Source: Piezodorus guildinii
Taxonomy: Eukaryota; Arthropoda; Insecta; Hemiptera; Pentatomidae
Length of the DNA: 64,000 nucleotides
Reading direction: 5' to 3'
Assembly: GCA_023052935.1 (NCBI GenBank)
Contig: CM041292.1
Span: 169,239,900-169,303,899 of the forward strand
Shown: piece after piece, positions 11,544 through 22,024 of the stretch
Position numbering within the stretch: position 1 is the first letter of the stretch
Layout: each line of letters starts with the position of its first letter
The notes under the pieces: generated by a model
What the model was told of the DNA's origin: nothing
What the model saw: only the letters and a program-made list of their open reading frames with translations
The model's database searches: none
Translations under genes and position numbers: made by a program

Positions 11544-11806
11544 AGGTGTCGCCCATAGCGTAGTTGCTAGTATAACAGCCTTGTATGCAAAAGATCATGG
11601 TTTAAACCTATAGGTGGTCCTTGGATGTTTTAATGGTAGTAAAAAATCCTTAGTTATGCCGTCCTTTGGAAGGGACGTAAAAAGGTAGTCCCAAGCCTGT
11701 GCAATGTCAGTTACTCGTTAAATATCCATATCTTTATTAAACCTGGATAGAATAAATTTAGGACTCCCACTGTAGCATCGTCCGATTAGCCATAGTAGTA
11801 TAAAGT
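11544..11806 (+). mobile_element. tRNA-derived SINE-B, plus-strand copy
   Basis: The head resembles a tRNA with box A (TAGCGTAGTTGCTAG) and box B-like GGTTTAAACCT, the internal RNA polymerase III promoter. The body contains the GCCGTCCTTTGGAAGG block and ends in GATTAGCCATAGTAGTATAAAG. There is no poly(A) tail. It was probably mobilised by a non-LTR RT such as those in this window, but the partner is not shown. Confidence 0.75.
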
Positions 11807-12983
11807 GGCGGTACATAAAGAAACAAAGTATAAAGTCATGGCTAAAGAAATTAATTGTTGAATGTTTCTCGTTTTATTTTATTGATATGGTTGTTAAATT
11901 ATCATAATTAAATAAATTTCTCCAAATTTTAAGACTAATAATTTTCTGTCGATTTGTTTTTAACAAAAACCATTTTGAGTTATAATTAGGGATTTACAAA
12001 AAAAATATTAACTCATTCTAATTTAAATCAATAAATAAATATATTTATATTGAATAGTATAATACATTGTGTATTGTATTGAGTGATAATATTTCTCTTG
12101 ATACAATAACTGACTAATTAATGTACCGTTCGCCATTGATGATTATTGGGAAGCTGAATGCCTCTTAGCATATTAAGTAGTTATTACTCTGAACCGCTTA
12201 CCAATAATGGTCATAGCATAATATATGTATAATGCCTAAACTATTGAATTGTATAATTAATATTGTGTTGAGGATATGAATAGCTTCATTCACCACTAAC
12301 ATCATTCGAAATTAGTTGATTCAATCTTAATCTGCTAACAGTAGTGTGTTATTTTAATATAATAACAGAAATAAAACGTAGTAGACCAATCATATTGTTT
12401 ATTTTTCGTGCATACAACATTAAAAACCGCAGAATCTAAGAATATTCTTTAACAGAGTTGTACTGTGTCAAAAAAATCAAACAAATTAGACGAAAAAAAA
12501 AATTCACGTTAACGTCATTTATGTTAAACATTAACCCGATATTAATCATCTATATTTCGCAATGACGAAGACATTATTTCGTCTATCATCATTATTATTT
12601 TATTATTAAAGTCTCTGCGACAATATAACAAATAAAAATGAACTTAAATATAACAGACAACAGACAACCAATTAGGACCAGCCAATAAATATCTTTGTTT
12701 AGTTTTTTTGTTTTTTTACAAATAAAACAGATTTAAGTTTTATTCAAAATCATTTGAGGAATGGTGTTATATTTCTAGTAATGCTCTATACAATATTTTT
12801 ACGGATCAAAATAAATAATGATATTTAAGCGTTTATACAAGAAAAAAAGGAAACGTTTATTATGCTTTCTCTTTATATTTTATTGGATTTATTTCATTTT
12901 TTTATTTTTGAATTAGAAAAAAATTGTAAATTACGAATTGTATGTTCGGTCGAAGAAAAAATAAACAATGTATCATTCTAAAC
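11807..12983. other. AT-rich DNA without recognised features
   Basis: No open frame of note and no repeat shared with the rest of the window was seen in this presumed 5'-flanking or intronic stretch. Confidence 0.4.
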
Positions 12984-12999
12984 TACACACACACACACA

Positions 13000-13061
<62 letters not shown>
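12984..13061. repeat. (CA)n(TA)n microsatellite
   Basis: An uninterrupted CA array, with one CAGA variant, runs directly into a TA array. Confidence 0.97.
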
Positions 13062-13066
<5 letters not shown>

Positions 13067-13489
13067 GAATATTTTTAGTCATAGATTGACATAGAGAGAA
13101 AAAATGGTCTCAGCGTTATATTTTTGAAGAATTTTTTTTTCATCGGTATGGGTGTAAATTCTCTTAAAATAAAGACTATGAAAATCTGACTGTGACATTG
13201 AAATTGGAATAGTAGATGTTGATTTCAGTTTCGAAAATAGCTCGATGTTTTTTATTTATTAAACAACTGACAGTGATGTGAATAGTGATTCATTAGAAGG
13301 GCAGAGAGAAACGTCATTGTGTACTTAAATTACAATGTGCATCATTGCCGCTATAAAATAATTGTGTACAGAGTAGACTCACCACTTCTAAAAAAAAAAG
13401 ATTAGCTTCCTCTTCCATACATTTAGTCTGGAAATATGAATTAAGTTTGGAATTCCCAGGCAAATGTTAGTAAATGTGACTTTTGATGA

Positions 13490-13580
13490 ACATTATTAAA
13501 CATTATTAATGAATTAAACATTAATTAAATGTAATGAATTAAACATTAATTAAACATTAATGAACATTATTAACATTGCT
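13490..13580. repeat. Short tandem repeat built on ATTAAACATTAATTA
   Basis: Variants of ATTAAACATTA(AT) recur about six times just upstream of the first Ig exon. Low-complexity minisatellite. Confidence 0.8.
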
Positions 13581-13676
13581 CATAAATTAAGTACATGCAT
13601 TGTATATAATATATCTTATTATATTTTAATCGTAGAAAGATTACTACAATTATTGAAATATCATTTTCTGTTACAG

Positions 13677-13820
13677 TTGCTCCTCAGAGACCGAAGATCG
13701 AACACAAATCCAGTCAGGTGCTGCCCATGAACAACGTCACAGTGAGGTCTGGTGAGAAGACAACGGTGAAGTGTATAAGTCGCTACGGAAACCCTCCTGC
13801 CAAGCTTAAGTGGTTCTTAG
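13677..13820 (+). CDS. Immunoglobulin-superfamily gene, exon encoding the first half of an Ig C2-type domain
   Basis: This 144-bp internal exon is bounded by a TTACAG acceptor and a GTAAGA donor, both phase 1, so it encodes 48 codons in frame with the next exon. It begins APQRPKIEHK, a linker plus A strand. It then has an N-V-T glycosylation sequon, the B-strand Cys in TVKCIS (residue about 32) and the C-strand Trp in LKWFL, 13 residues later. This is the C...W core of an Ig fold. Codons are clearly GC-richer than the surrounding DNA and there are no stops, so the exon is functional. Proteins of this type are extracellular receptors for cell adhesion and axon or synapse recognition (nectin, Kirre/Roughest, sidestep or beat-like groups). 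Which family this is cannot be decided from one domain. Confidence 0.85.
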
Positions 13821-15914
13821 GTAAGATTATAGTTTGATTTTTCTTCTTGATTTCAAAGCTTCGTTTAATTGTTTGCTTTTATTTTTAATAGCGAATGAAT
13901 ATCCTATAAAATTAATTGGATACTCTTAATTAGGGAAAAATCTTGGGCGTGATCTCGTCAGGATCACATTTTTGCGAATTTCCTGATAGATAAAGGTCTT
14001 TACGAAGTACTAACCCCTTTATCTTCGAAACCCGATGATTCCGTGTCTGTTGTCCAATCTACATTCGCCTATATTTTGATAATCTTCTTTTACGATTTGG
14101 TCCGAATGCAAAGTAGTGTTGAGGAAAACTTGAAAAATGGTATTTAAAGATAGTTTCACTTACTTATGTACTAACTTAGTTGCCTTGACAGTCCTTCTTT
14201 TTCATATCTATCTAGTAGATAGTAGTAATACCGAAGCTATAATGACCTCATGGAGAGATTTATTTTTCGCAATTAATTGCAAATAGTTCGATTTTCATTA
14301 ATTTTGCCGCTTAACATTTTTAGTAGTTATTCTCTATCGTTTCTTAATTATAAAATCATTCATAAACTTTTTTTTTTACTAACACTTCTGGTTTAGTAGT
14401 AATTTTAATTCAGTTTTTCTACTGAAAACTTGGTTGGGCAAAATCTCTCTGTTTCTGATAATGTTACTAAAATTAATTCAAAACAAAAGCTAAAAATATG
14501 ATTACGGCGTGGGAAAATTTTTTTGTTAGAACAACACATTATTTAAATCGTGAAATATGAGTTTAATTTTTTTTTTTTTGCTCTCAAGCTCTTCATTCCC
14601 ACATCGGAGACCTTAAGGTTTGGTGTCAGATTTGGAGAATCAAAATCAATTTCAACAAATCCCATCAAATTACCTTTACCCTTCGTCCTAAGCCTATGAC
14701 ATCCTGCCCTACAGTGTCTTTTAATAATATTTTACTTGTCCCAGTTTAACAGATTCGCTATCTAGGACTCCTACTTGACAAACGTCTAACTTGGAATCCA
14801 CACAAAAGTCCGAAACAACAAGAATCTGCCGGACGCATTAACCTTCCACTTAACTACAAAAGGCCCATCTATATCAGCATCATAAGGCTTATCTGGACGT
14901 ACGGAGTTGAGCTTTGGAGCTTTACTAAACCCTTAAATTCTTCCCGTATTCAATCCATAATCCTTCGAAAAATCCTCAATGCTCCTTAAGTTGTCACCAT
15001 CAAACTCATTCATAAAGACCTTAATGTCCCATATGTTACTGATTTGGCCCGTGAAAAACTCCACTCCCACTTTAACCCACTAGTTACAATCCTTGCTTCC
15101 TATTCCATTCCTGACAATACTTTTAGGCTTCTCAAAAGATGATGGCCTCGAGACCTCCTTGTTTAGATTACCTAGTGGAGTGCTACCAATGGGGATATTC
15201 TTTTGAAGTATATTATCTATATTTATTATAAGCTTATTTACTTGATTTACCTGCTAATACAGATGTAAATTTCAATAATTAAATAAAACTTTTTTTTTTT
15301 AAGCTGACATAAAATGACTGCAAGCTAAAATAACATAAAAGTGTTAGCCAGTAAAATATTTTATCCACGGTTTCATATTCAGGAAAACATAAATAATCAC
15401 TGCTAAAAAAAATCACAAAAATTAGGAATGTGCAGCTGTATGCTCTAGACGATTATGAATAAATTGCCTCATGAACAATAAACAGTGCAACAAAGTTCTG
15501 TCATAAATAAATGAAATACTCAGGTGTAAGCGAAATAAAATCTGAAAATAATATTATTTAATTTTAATGTTTTGCCATTAAATCCTGTTGAGAGGCTGCT
15601 ATCAAGTAAGGCTGACACTTTATCGGAACTGGAAAGACATAGAAATAAATTACTTGCTTCCTGAAAAAGGATAGATTGATTGGTCTGTAGTTCTTGTAAG
15701 ACTGAAGTCCAGTACATTGTCCCAAAGAGTTTTTCTATGGCCTTTTTCTTCCTTAGCTTAGCATTATATGTGATCGTTCCCTTTTCAGATCTCTACCTCA
15801 GGTCTAGGTTTTTTAAATACCTTATACAGTACTTTATGTATAATAATCTCTTTTTTTTATCATCTATCAAACTAATAATATGTTTTGTATTTTATTTTTT
15901 ATTTCTTGCTAAAG
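13821..15914 (+). other. Phase-1 intron of the Ig-superfamily gene
   Basis: GTAAGA donor and a T-rich tract ending AAAG acceptor. The junction codon G|GT gives Gly and reads through to an intact Ig domain. The intron carries a sense-oriented Jockey fragment (14576-15292). Confidence 0.85.
14576..15292 (+). pseudogene. Degenerate Jockey-clade RT fragment inside the Ig-gene intron
   Basis: Translation, with stops and frame slips, gives the C-terminal part of a Jockey RT: KINFNKSHQITFTLRP, then QIRYLGLLLDKRLTWNPH, then RPIYISIIRLIWTYGVELW, then a tail close to that of the copy at 58451-59092 (SILRKILNAP, KDLNVPYVTDL, SIPDNTFRLLKR, WPRDLL). It ends in an AATAAAAC-type sequence before a T-run, and the 5' edge also abuts a T-run, so it probably inserted into poly(T) and the TSD cannot be delimited. 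It is 5'-truncated and dead. It lies in the sense orientation of the host gene. Confidence 0.85.
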
Positions 15915-16103
15915 GTGAAACAGAACTGCCTAGTAACCAGAGCAACAGCCCGGAAGTGGACAACAGAAGGACTTGGGTGGCGGTGTCGGTGCTCGAGATC
16001 CACGTGGATAAGGTCCAGCACCGGAAGCTACTCAAGTGTGCCGCCATCCACGAGTCATACCCTACCAAAGTCCTTGCTATCGAAGTCAGGCTAGATGTCA
16101 CCT
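15915..16103 (+). CDS. Immunoglobulin-superfamily gene, exon encoding the second half of the Ig C2-type domain
   Basis: This 189-bp exon (63 codons, phase 1 at both ends) follows a pyrimidine-rich AAAG acceptor and ends at a consensus GTAAGTA donor. Joined to the previous exon it continues WFLGETEL, with an N-Q-S sequon and then the F-strand Cys in LLKCAAIHE. That Cys is about 57 residues after the B-strand Cys, the usual Ig disulphide spacing. It closes with a G strand ending RLDVT, where the split codon leads into the next domain. The usual D-x-G-x-Y before the second Cys is replaced by HRKLLKC, typical of CD80-like C2-set domains of adhesion receptors. No further exon was found to position 64000, so the next intron is very long or the remaining exons lie outside the window. 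Confidence 0.85.
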
Positions 16104-16830
16104 GTAAGTACATTAGATTATTATGTCTAGATTTAGTTGCAGTTCCGAAACGTACATTGAGCACTCGTATTGTAGGACCAAGGTCAGAACGTTCGGTTCA
16201 TCAGTGTTAAAATTAGAAAACATTTTCTTTAAAAAAAAAATCTTCATAATATTATTATATAATATTCCAAAAAGATGTCTGCTTAGAGGGTATCATTTTA
16301 AACAATATAACGGTCGTGACAATATTCGTGTTCCAGTTTGCAATGGAAATGAACAACTCCCGTTTAAGTCTGGGTGTAAGTTTAATAAGATCAGCTCCAA
16401 AAACGAATATTTCAAATCCAAAATATGTATGTATGTGCCAAAGATCTTAGCACAACTTTTCTTTAAAAAACGGCAAATCCGAAGTGTCACGTAGGTATTA
16501 TCCTCATTTTAGGTTTTATATGTTTTGTTTTATTCGAAATGCCCTTGATAAAAGCGATAACATAAATAGAAAATCAACTAAAAGAGAAATATTTTACGAG
16601 GTCTATTTTTTTAAATGTGTCTCTTTTTATACCACGTAAAGGAATATTACTCATATTTTTGTACAAAAAGTATAAATATTAAAAAAATATATTACCTATA
16701 TAAGTGTATAGCAAGGGGTGGTGACGATTACTGCAAATGTTTTTAGCTGTATAGCATAAGTGATTGTTGTATTATGTATATTGTATTAAATAATATAAAT
16801 AAAATTAGAATAAAGTAGAAAATAATTTTT
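16104..16830. other. Intron start; AT-rich, no recognised features
   Basis: This begins the intron after the second Ig exon. Open frames at 15680, 15885 and 16123 are read-through of, or shadows around, the exon and are not separate genes. Confidence 0.5.
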
Positions 16831-17640
16831 AAACGCAGGTTCATAGTCCGTTTTGATTTTCTCATTCTTCTTCTGCTGCATCTTATGCACTTAATGAGGG
16901 TTCTGATGGGTGAAGATATGTCAATTATGTTTTCATGTCTAGTGATGGGACCCACTAGTTGTTTGAGTCTGTCCAGTTAGTTAGTTTTACTCAGTCTTGG
17001 CTGAGGGTTTGTACGCTCTGCCAGCGTTGTGATCGTTCTGTCGGTGTTCGTGTGTTAAATAATGGGTTGGTACAGTAAAGGAGGCTATCGTAGAATTTCA
17101 TACGCCTGCGTGAGAAAAAAGTCTGTCACTGTCAGGAGTTCCAAGGTGGTGAGTAGTAAGTCCGTTTTTGTTCTCTGCAGAGAAGTATGCCTTACAACAA
17201 TACGCCTAAGCCACCCATTCTAAAACTGTTGGAGCTCTTTGCGGTTGTAGGTGATATATTTGATAGCATCGGCGCTCCATATAGGAGAGCCGGCCTAATA
17301 ACACCTTTCTAAATCAATAATTTGAAGCGGATTGACAAGCTTGGTGACGTTAGCAGGTGGTTTAGTCTATAAGACTTTGCTCTATGTATGTAGACATCTA
17401 ATGTACATAGGGTAACACCTAGGTATACTATATTGTTTGCTGGCCTGTTCTGAATACCTGACACCTTAGAGTAGAAGGCGTTTTATTTTTTGGAAAGAGA
17501 GAATAAAACAGTCGATCTTATTGGGATTAACTGTAGTATTAAGTCTTTCCTGCTTTATGGTGATCTCCACCTGCTCTGCGCCTATTGAGCTGCTGCCACT
17601 TCATGAGCTTAAGCCGCTACAGTAGCTTGATTATACTTGT
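16831..17640 (-). pseudogene. Decayed non-LTR RT fragment (C-terminal part)
   Basis: Minus-strand translation, in several frames with stops, gives VNPNKIDCFILSFQ (about 17530), NIVYLGVTL (about 17420), SPIWSADAIKYITYNRKELQQF (about 17250), NGWLRRIV, then TDLLLTTLELLTVTDFFLTQAYEIL (about 17100). These are the post-catalytic palm and thumb segments of a non-LTR RT, in the right order. It is non-functional. The clade is uncertain and unlike the Jockey copies here. Confidence 0.7.
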
Positions 17641-17689
17641 CTTTAACAGTTTCAGCCGTGTAGACTGAGATCAGTATTGATAACATCGC

Positions 17690-17815
17690 TAGGACTGGAA
17701 TTAATGGTTTGGTAAACTTATAATCCTAGGAAATATTGTCTACAGGCGGAGGAAATGAGCTATTTTTACTCGCCTCGTAAGCGGTTAACATGAGACCTCT
17801 TCCAAGTACTGAAGA
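17690..17815 (-). pseudogene. CR1/L2-like RT fragment, same family as 36077-37000
   Basis: A block of about 110 bases (ATCCTAGGAAATATTGTCT, then ACATGAGACCTCTTC) matches 36647-36728 almost word for word in the same orientation. It is a short 5' and 3' truncated piece beside a (TA)n array. Confidence 0.75.
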
Positions 17816-17840
17816 TATATCTTTTAGAGATATTATGTAT

Positions 17841-17844
<4 letters not shown>

Positions 17845-17912
<68 letters not shown>
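17845..17912. repeat. (TA)n microsatellite
   Basis: A pure TA array of about 65 bases. The open frame across it (17790) is spurious. Confidence 0.97.
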
Positions 17913-17914
<2 letters not shown>

Positions 17915-18059
17915 CCAAGAAAATTCAGTGTATTTTTTAATTAGAGTAATAGTGAAAATTGTGAAGTATGTAAACCAGATTTTTTTTTTATCTTTCTTAT
18001 ATTTTCATGCTTCAATTTTTTCTTTGAAATTTAATGAAGCAGTGGTTGTGTAAATAATT

Positions 18060-18480
18060 TATGGTAGAAATTCCCAGTAGAGGTCAGAACATAGACCGGC
18101 ACTACAAAAGCCTGGCACTCCCCGTCCTATGGTTTATATTCGATAGGGAGGGATATTATTTGGAGTTTCCCTTGCAAAGAGCGGATAGAACCACTGAATA
18201 AATGACAGAGAGCGGCCCTGTGGGAAATCAGGGGTGCCAATTATTAGTTAGCTAAGGCGGATCTAATCATTCCCACCCACCCCACCTGCATAAACACCTG
18301 CCAACTTTTCATTTCCTACCTCCGCCGCCTCCCACCCTGCTCCAATTTCTTGCTCCTCTTGCACTGATTCATTTTGCCCTGTTTCCCCGCCCGTTTTCTC
18401 ATTTTAATTCAAAGGAAGAAAAAAAGCAATATTGTTTTCATTTCCTTTCTCGAGGCGCCCTATATTCTCCTGACGGTGAA
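18060..18480. other. GC-richer non-coding block, candidate conserved regulatory element
   Basis: About 400 bases with markedly higher GC than both flanks, C-rich and AGG-rich runs, no exon-like frame and no similarity to other window repeats. Composition alone suggests an intronic regulatory element. This is inference. Confidence 0.3.
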
Positions 18481-18639
18481 TTAGCTCTTATTATTTCATA
18501 CCTTAATTCACAAACAGTATCCCGTATTAGGAAGAAAATTGATATAGGATTGTTGGGTCATAAAAGAACATAAAATCATTGTTTTCATATGGTTTTACTG
18601 AAATTAGAAAATTACTTTCTCTCTGTCTCTTTATTATGA

Positions 18640-18745
18640 CAAAGAGCCATGCATTTTGTACTTTTTTTTATTTTTACGATTTTATCAAAAAGGGATGTAA
18701 TGATTTTAATTAAACTCTCCATACATTAAGGGGTATGCAATATTC
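18640..18745. repeat. F1 foldback-arm fragment
   Basis: It repeats the CATGCATTTTGTAC and ATTTTACGATTTTATC blocks and the AATTAAACTC block of an F1 arm (compare 1680-1745). Confidence 0.55.
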
Positions 18746-18830
18746 TTTAAAACCCGATGTTTATAACTACCAGCTGTTTTTGGGGAGTTCGACCACCAAC
18801 ACCGAGACTTTTTTTATCGCTCTCTGCATA

Positions 18831-19090
18831 AAATAATAACGGGATTTTGGTTTCCGCTAACTCCTTCTAAACCACAGGACGGTTTTGATCATCATTTAGG
18901 ACATTGTTTCCTGAAGATTCGTAAGTAAAATTCATTGCAATTTATCTTTTCTTTAAACGGGATAATTAAATTCTCTGTGACCAGTCATAAAAAAATCATT
19001 CCTGAAATATAAGTAGTAACATATACGCATAATGTACCGTTGGAAAGCGCAAGATTTTAGAACAGTAAATGTGCAATAAAATAAGTTGGG
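18831..19090 (+). repeat. P2 interspersed repeat copy
   Basis: Strong similarity to 5490-5725 and 5798-6060, from TTTTGGTTTCCGCTAACTCC through CATTGCAATTTA to GTACCGTTGGAAAGCGC. Confidence 0.7.
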
Positions 19091-19456
19091 AAATTCAATT
19101 TAATATGTTATAAACTTATCCACAAATGTTATTTGTAATGTTGTGGATTAAGGAGGGTATTCGTGGTGATCGTACAAGTTATATACTTCATACAGTAGTC
19201 AATATTTTAGAAAAAAATTATTATATACCAAATTGTGCATAAGTTGCTAAAATAAAGGAAAAGTTGTTATAAACTAACACTGTTAACAATTATTTTTACT
19301 TTTAGATCTTTTCAAAAAAATAGTAGTTCTACTGTAAACTAAATAGGACTCACATGGAAACTTAATTAACATTAATGCATTAAAATGTTTTTAGAAAAAG
19401 TTCTTATGAAATTTAAAATTGCAATTAACCGAATAAAATAGGAATCGTTAAACATA

Positions 19457-20286
19457 GCTAATAAATAAACTTTTTTTTTTTTTAAATTGGTTTTTGTTTA
19501 TTCTCCAAATTGTTATTTGCCATCTGCAAAAAAAAATAAAAAATAAACAAATATGTTAACTTCCAGAAAAGGAGTTAAAATAAATCTAGGCCACCTTCTC
19601 AGAAGTCGTTGGGGTGGGTTCTACGGGTTGGTGGAGAATTTAAGTGTATGAGCTGATGGGTTCATGTTGTAAGTCAGTCTGTCGTAAAATATTTTCTAAT
19701 ATTCTGTGTCTGTGTCTGAAAATGTGAGTATACCCACGTCCTTGTAAAGTAATTCGTTGGTTACATAAAACGGTGAATCCACGATTTTTCGCAATATTTT
19801 CGATTGAAAAGACTGAATTATTTGGATCTTAGAGGTTTTGGCAAATCCACATAGCTTATCCCGTATGTCCATAAGGGTTTGATCAGTTCTTTGTAAATAG
19901 TAATTTTGGAATTCACGGGTAATTTTGATCGTTTGTCAACGAGGCGGGATAATAGTCCAAATCGTCTGTTCAGTTGTTTTCTTTCTAGTCTAATATGGGT
20001 CCTCCATGTCAGTCTTTTGTCTAAGTACAGTCCTAAATATCGTATTTCTTCTGATGTTGGAATATTTAGAGCTATTCCAAATCATCAATTTGGTTTCAGA
20101 AAACATCATTCGACCATTTAACAATGTCATCAATTAGTAGACTACATTTCGAATGCTTTAGAGTTAAAAAATATTGCTCGGGTGTTTTTCTCGATATTGG
20201 CCAAGCATTCGATAAGGTGTGGCATGAAGGATTGCGTTCCAAGCTCAACATTTTCCTTCCTCCGACTTATTGCTTAACAAATAAAC
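19457..20286 (-). mobile_element. Jockey-clade insertion with an inverted 5' part (twin-priming structure)
   Basis: Two pieces of one Jockey-like RT face each other. From about 20060 down to 19500 (minus strand) reads IRYLGLYLDKRLTW, RLVDKRSKLPV, LIKPLWTYG and the C-terminal tail, ending in a T-run at 19471-19484 that is the poly(A) end. From about 20070 up to 20271 (plus strand) reads IPNHQFGFRKHHSTI and, after a frame slip, FLDIGQAFDKVWHEGL, i.e. the earlier RT motifs. The segment between (including FADD) is missing. The flanks 19457-19470 and 20272-20286 are near-identical (GCTNAAYAAATAAAC type, one indel and one mismatch), as expected for a TSD. The ORFs at 19906 and 20124 are parts of this dead copy. 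Confidence 0.8.
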
Positions 20287-20342
20287 CAAACCAATTTTTA
20301 CTTTTTGATCAATTTATGTTTCTAATGGTTGCCGATGATTAA

Positions 20343-21357
20343 ATGTAAGAAATAAATAGACGTTATATAATAAACATAATATTTTATATCTAAGGGCCTT
20401 TTTCGTTACGATGGACTCATAATTCTAAGGTAATAACTTTTTAATTGATCAAACAGGAATTTTTTAAACGTAAATTACATTACTTTTAAATTGCACCCGT
20501 GTGAATCTGGGGCGAATCGCTAGTATTAGATATACTATTAGATAGCTGACGATTTGTTAAGTTGTATTTTAAACTCGAAGTATATACGCCCTAGCTATAC
20601 TACTCCATATTTCTAAACTTACTCCGATATAAACTCACAGATTAATGGTCGATCTTATGCTTTTCTCTGTAAAATCTGGACTCAATCTCACCTACCCGTA
20701 AAGCCTGCAACAGGTGAGATAGCTCTAACCTCCCGACCAATCTATATTTATGACTGTACCCTCTACCACTACCTTTCCCGCTAAGTACCCATTTAACTCA
20801 GATTACATCCCCTCAGCCGGATCTAATACTTAAGCGGTCTGTGTCCTTATTAGTATTAATTCTATAATTTAGGATTATTATTTAGCTGTTTTTAATTTGT
20901 AATGGGTTAATCCCCTCCTCCCTACTTCTCAGTTTTATTATATCTCCAAATTAATCATGTACAGGCTGCCTGTATGACAAATGTGAATAGTTATCAACCA
21001 ATCCTAAATTACTAAAATGAAAAACTGCTTTATATTTTTATATTTATCCATCTTATCTTTATGAAAATGAGACAGGAAGATTGGTCAATTTCCCATATCT
21101 ATTATCTAATATTCTGAAATGTTAGTTCAAGACATATTTAGGGGAAGGAACGTTGTCAAAATACCAACCAATATTCTTCTTTCCCAGAAGATATTCATTC
21201 TGATTCAAAAGTATTGAAAATTTTAATGAATAATAATTATTAATGATGAAAAAATAATTTTAATAGATGTGTAGGGGAAATGATGTATTTTATTAATGAA
21301 GGAGATATTTTCACAGAATCACTTTAATATTTTACAACCTAGCGCATTTATGTTATT
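20343..21357. other. AT-rich DNA with moderately GC-richer segment 20580-20830
   Basis: No exon-like frame was found. A CGTTACGATGGACT motif near 20405 resembles, in reverse, the CATCGTAACGAAAA block found at 28165, 32845 and 62800. Confidence 0.35.
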
Positions 21358-21360
21358 TTA

Positions 21361-22021
21361 AGGCAGCGATATACGGTGAGATATAGGGTATGTGTAGGTG
21401 AGGTGAAAGTACTCTCGCGAGAGTAGAAGATGGTGAAAACTGCTTGAGAGTAAATATGTGCGCGTATATACGGTTAGAGTACTTATACTTTCAACAGTAC
21501 TCGGCTAAATGGCGGATGTGTGAACAGCTGATTATTCAGAAAAGTTGTTGAAAAGGTTGGTTAGCTCTGTTTAGGTTACCAAGTTCTTATGTAAAGATGA
21601 ATGCTCAGTTGGTGTCATCTTGTTTTAATATTAACACAAAAAAATAAATAAATAAATATTATGAATCTCAAACTATAATACAAAAATATATAATATAATT
21701 TCTAATAAATAACTATAGAATTGAAATGTAATATCCAAACTGTGAAAATATACATATTATTAAAAAATGGTTTTGGAATCTAGAAACACAATTAAATATA
21801 TATGAATATAAATAAACTATTTTTTGTTAAAGTTTGACCAAAATAATATAACAAATAATATTATTATTAATTATCGTTATGGAAAGTGGATGAAAGTGTG
21901 ATTTAGTACATCAACTATCACGATGTTTACTTCCACCAACTTTCTAGCGTACTCAACGATGTGAATATTGCCATTTCACCTTACCTACACATACAGTATT
22001 TTTCAGCGTGTATCGCCGCCT
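21361..22021. mobile_element. Non-autonomous PIF/Harbinger-like element (661 bp) with TTA target duplication
   Basis: The termini are inverted repeats of about 48 bp, roughly 80% identical: AGGCAGCGATATACG at 21361 against AGGCGGCGATACACG reading inward from 22021. Both continue to a GTATGTGTAGGT(A/G)AGGTGAAA block. The element is flanked by TTA at 21358-21360 and 22022-22024, the 3-bp target duplication typical of PIF/Harbinger. The interior has no transposase frame and contains an 11-bp perfect palindrome CTCTCGCGAGA (about 21412). It would have been moved in trans by a transposase encoded elsewhere. Confidence 0.75.
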
Positions 22022-22024
22022 TTA

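Noticed and set aside
15680..16494. Longer open frames of 176 and 123 codons around the second Ig exon
   Set aside because: They run through splice sites into intron. The consensus acceptor at 15914 and donor at 16104, plus the phase match, show that only 15915-16103 is coding.
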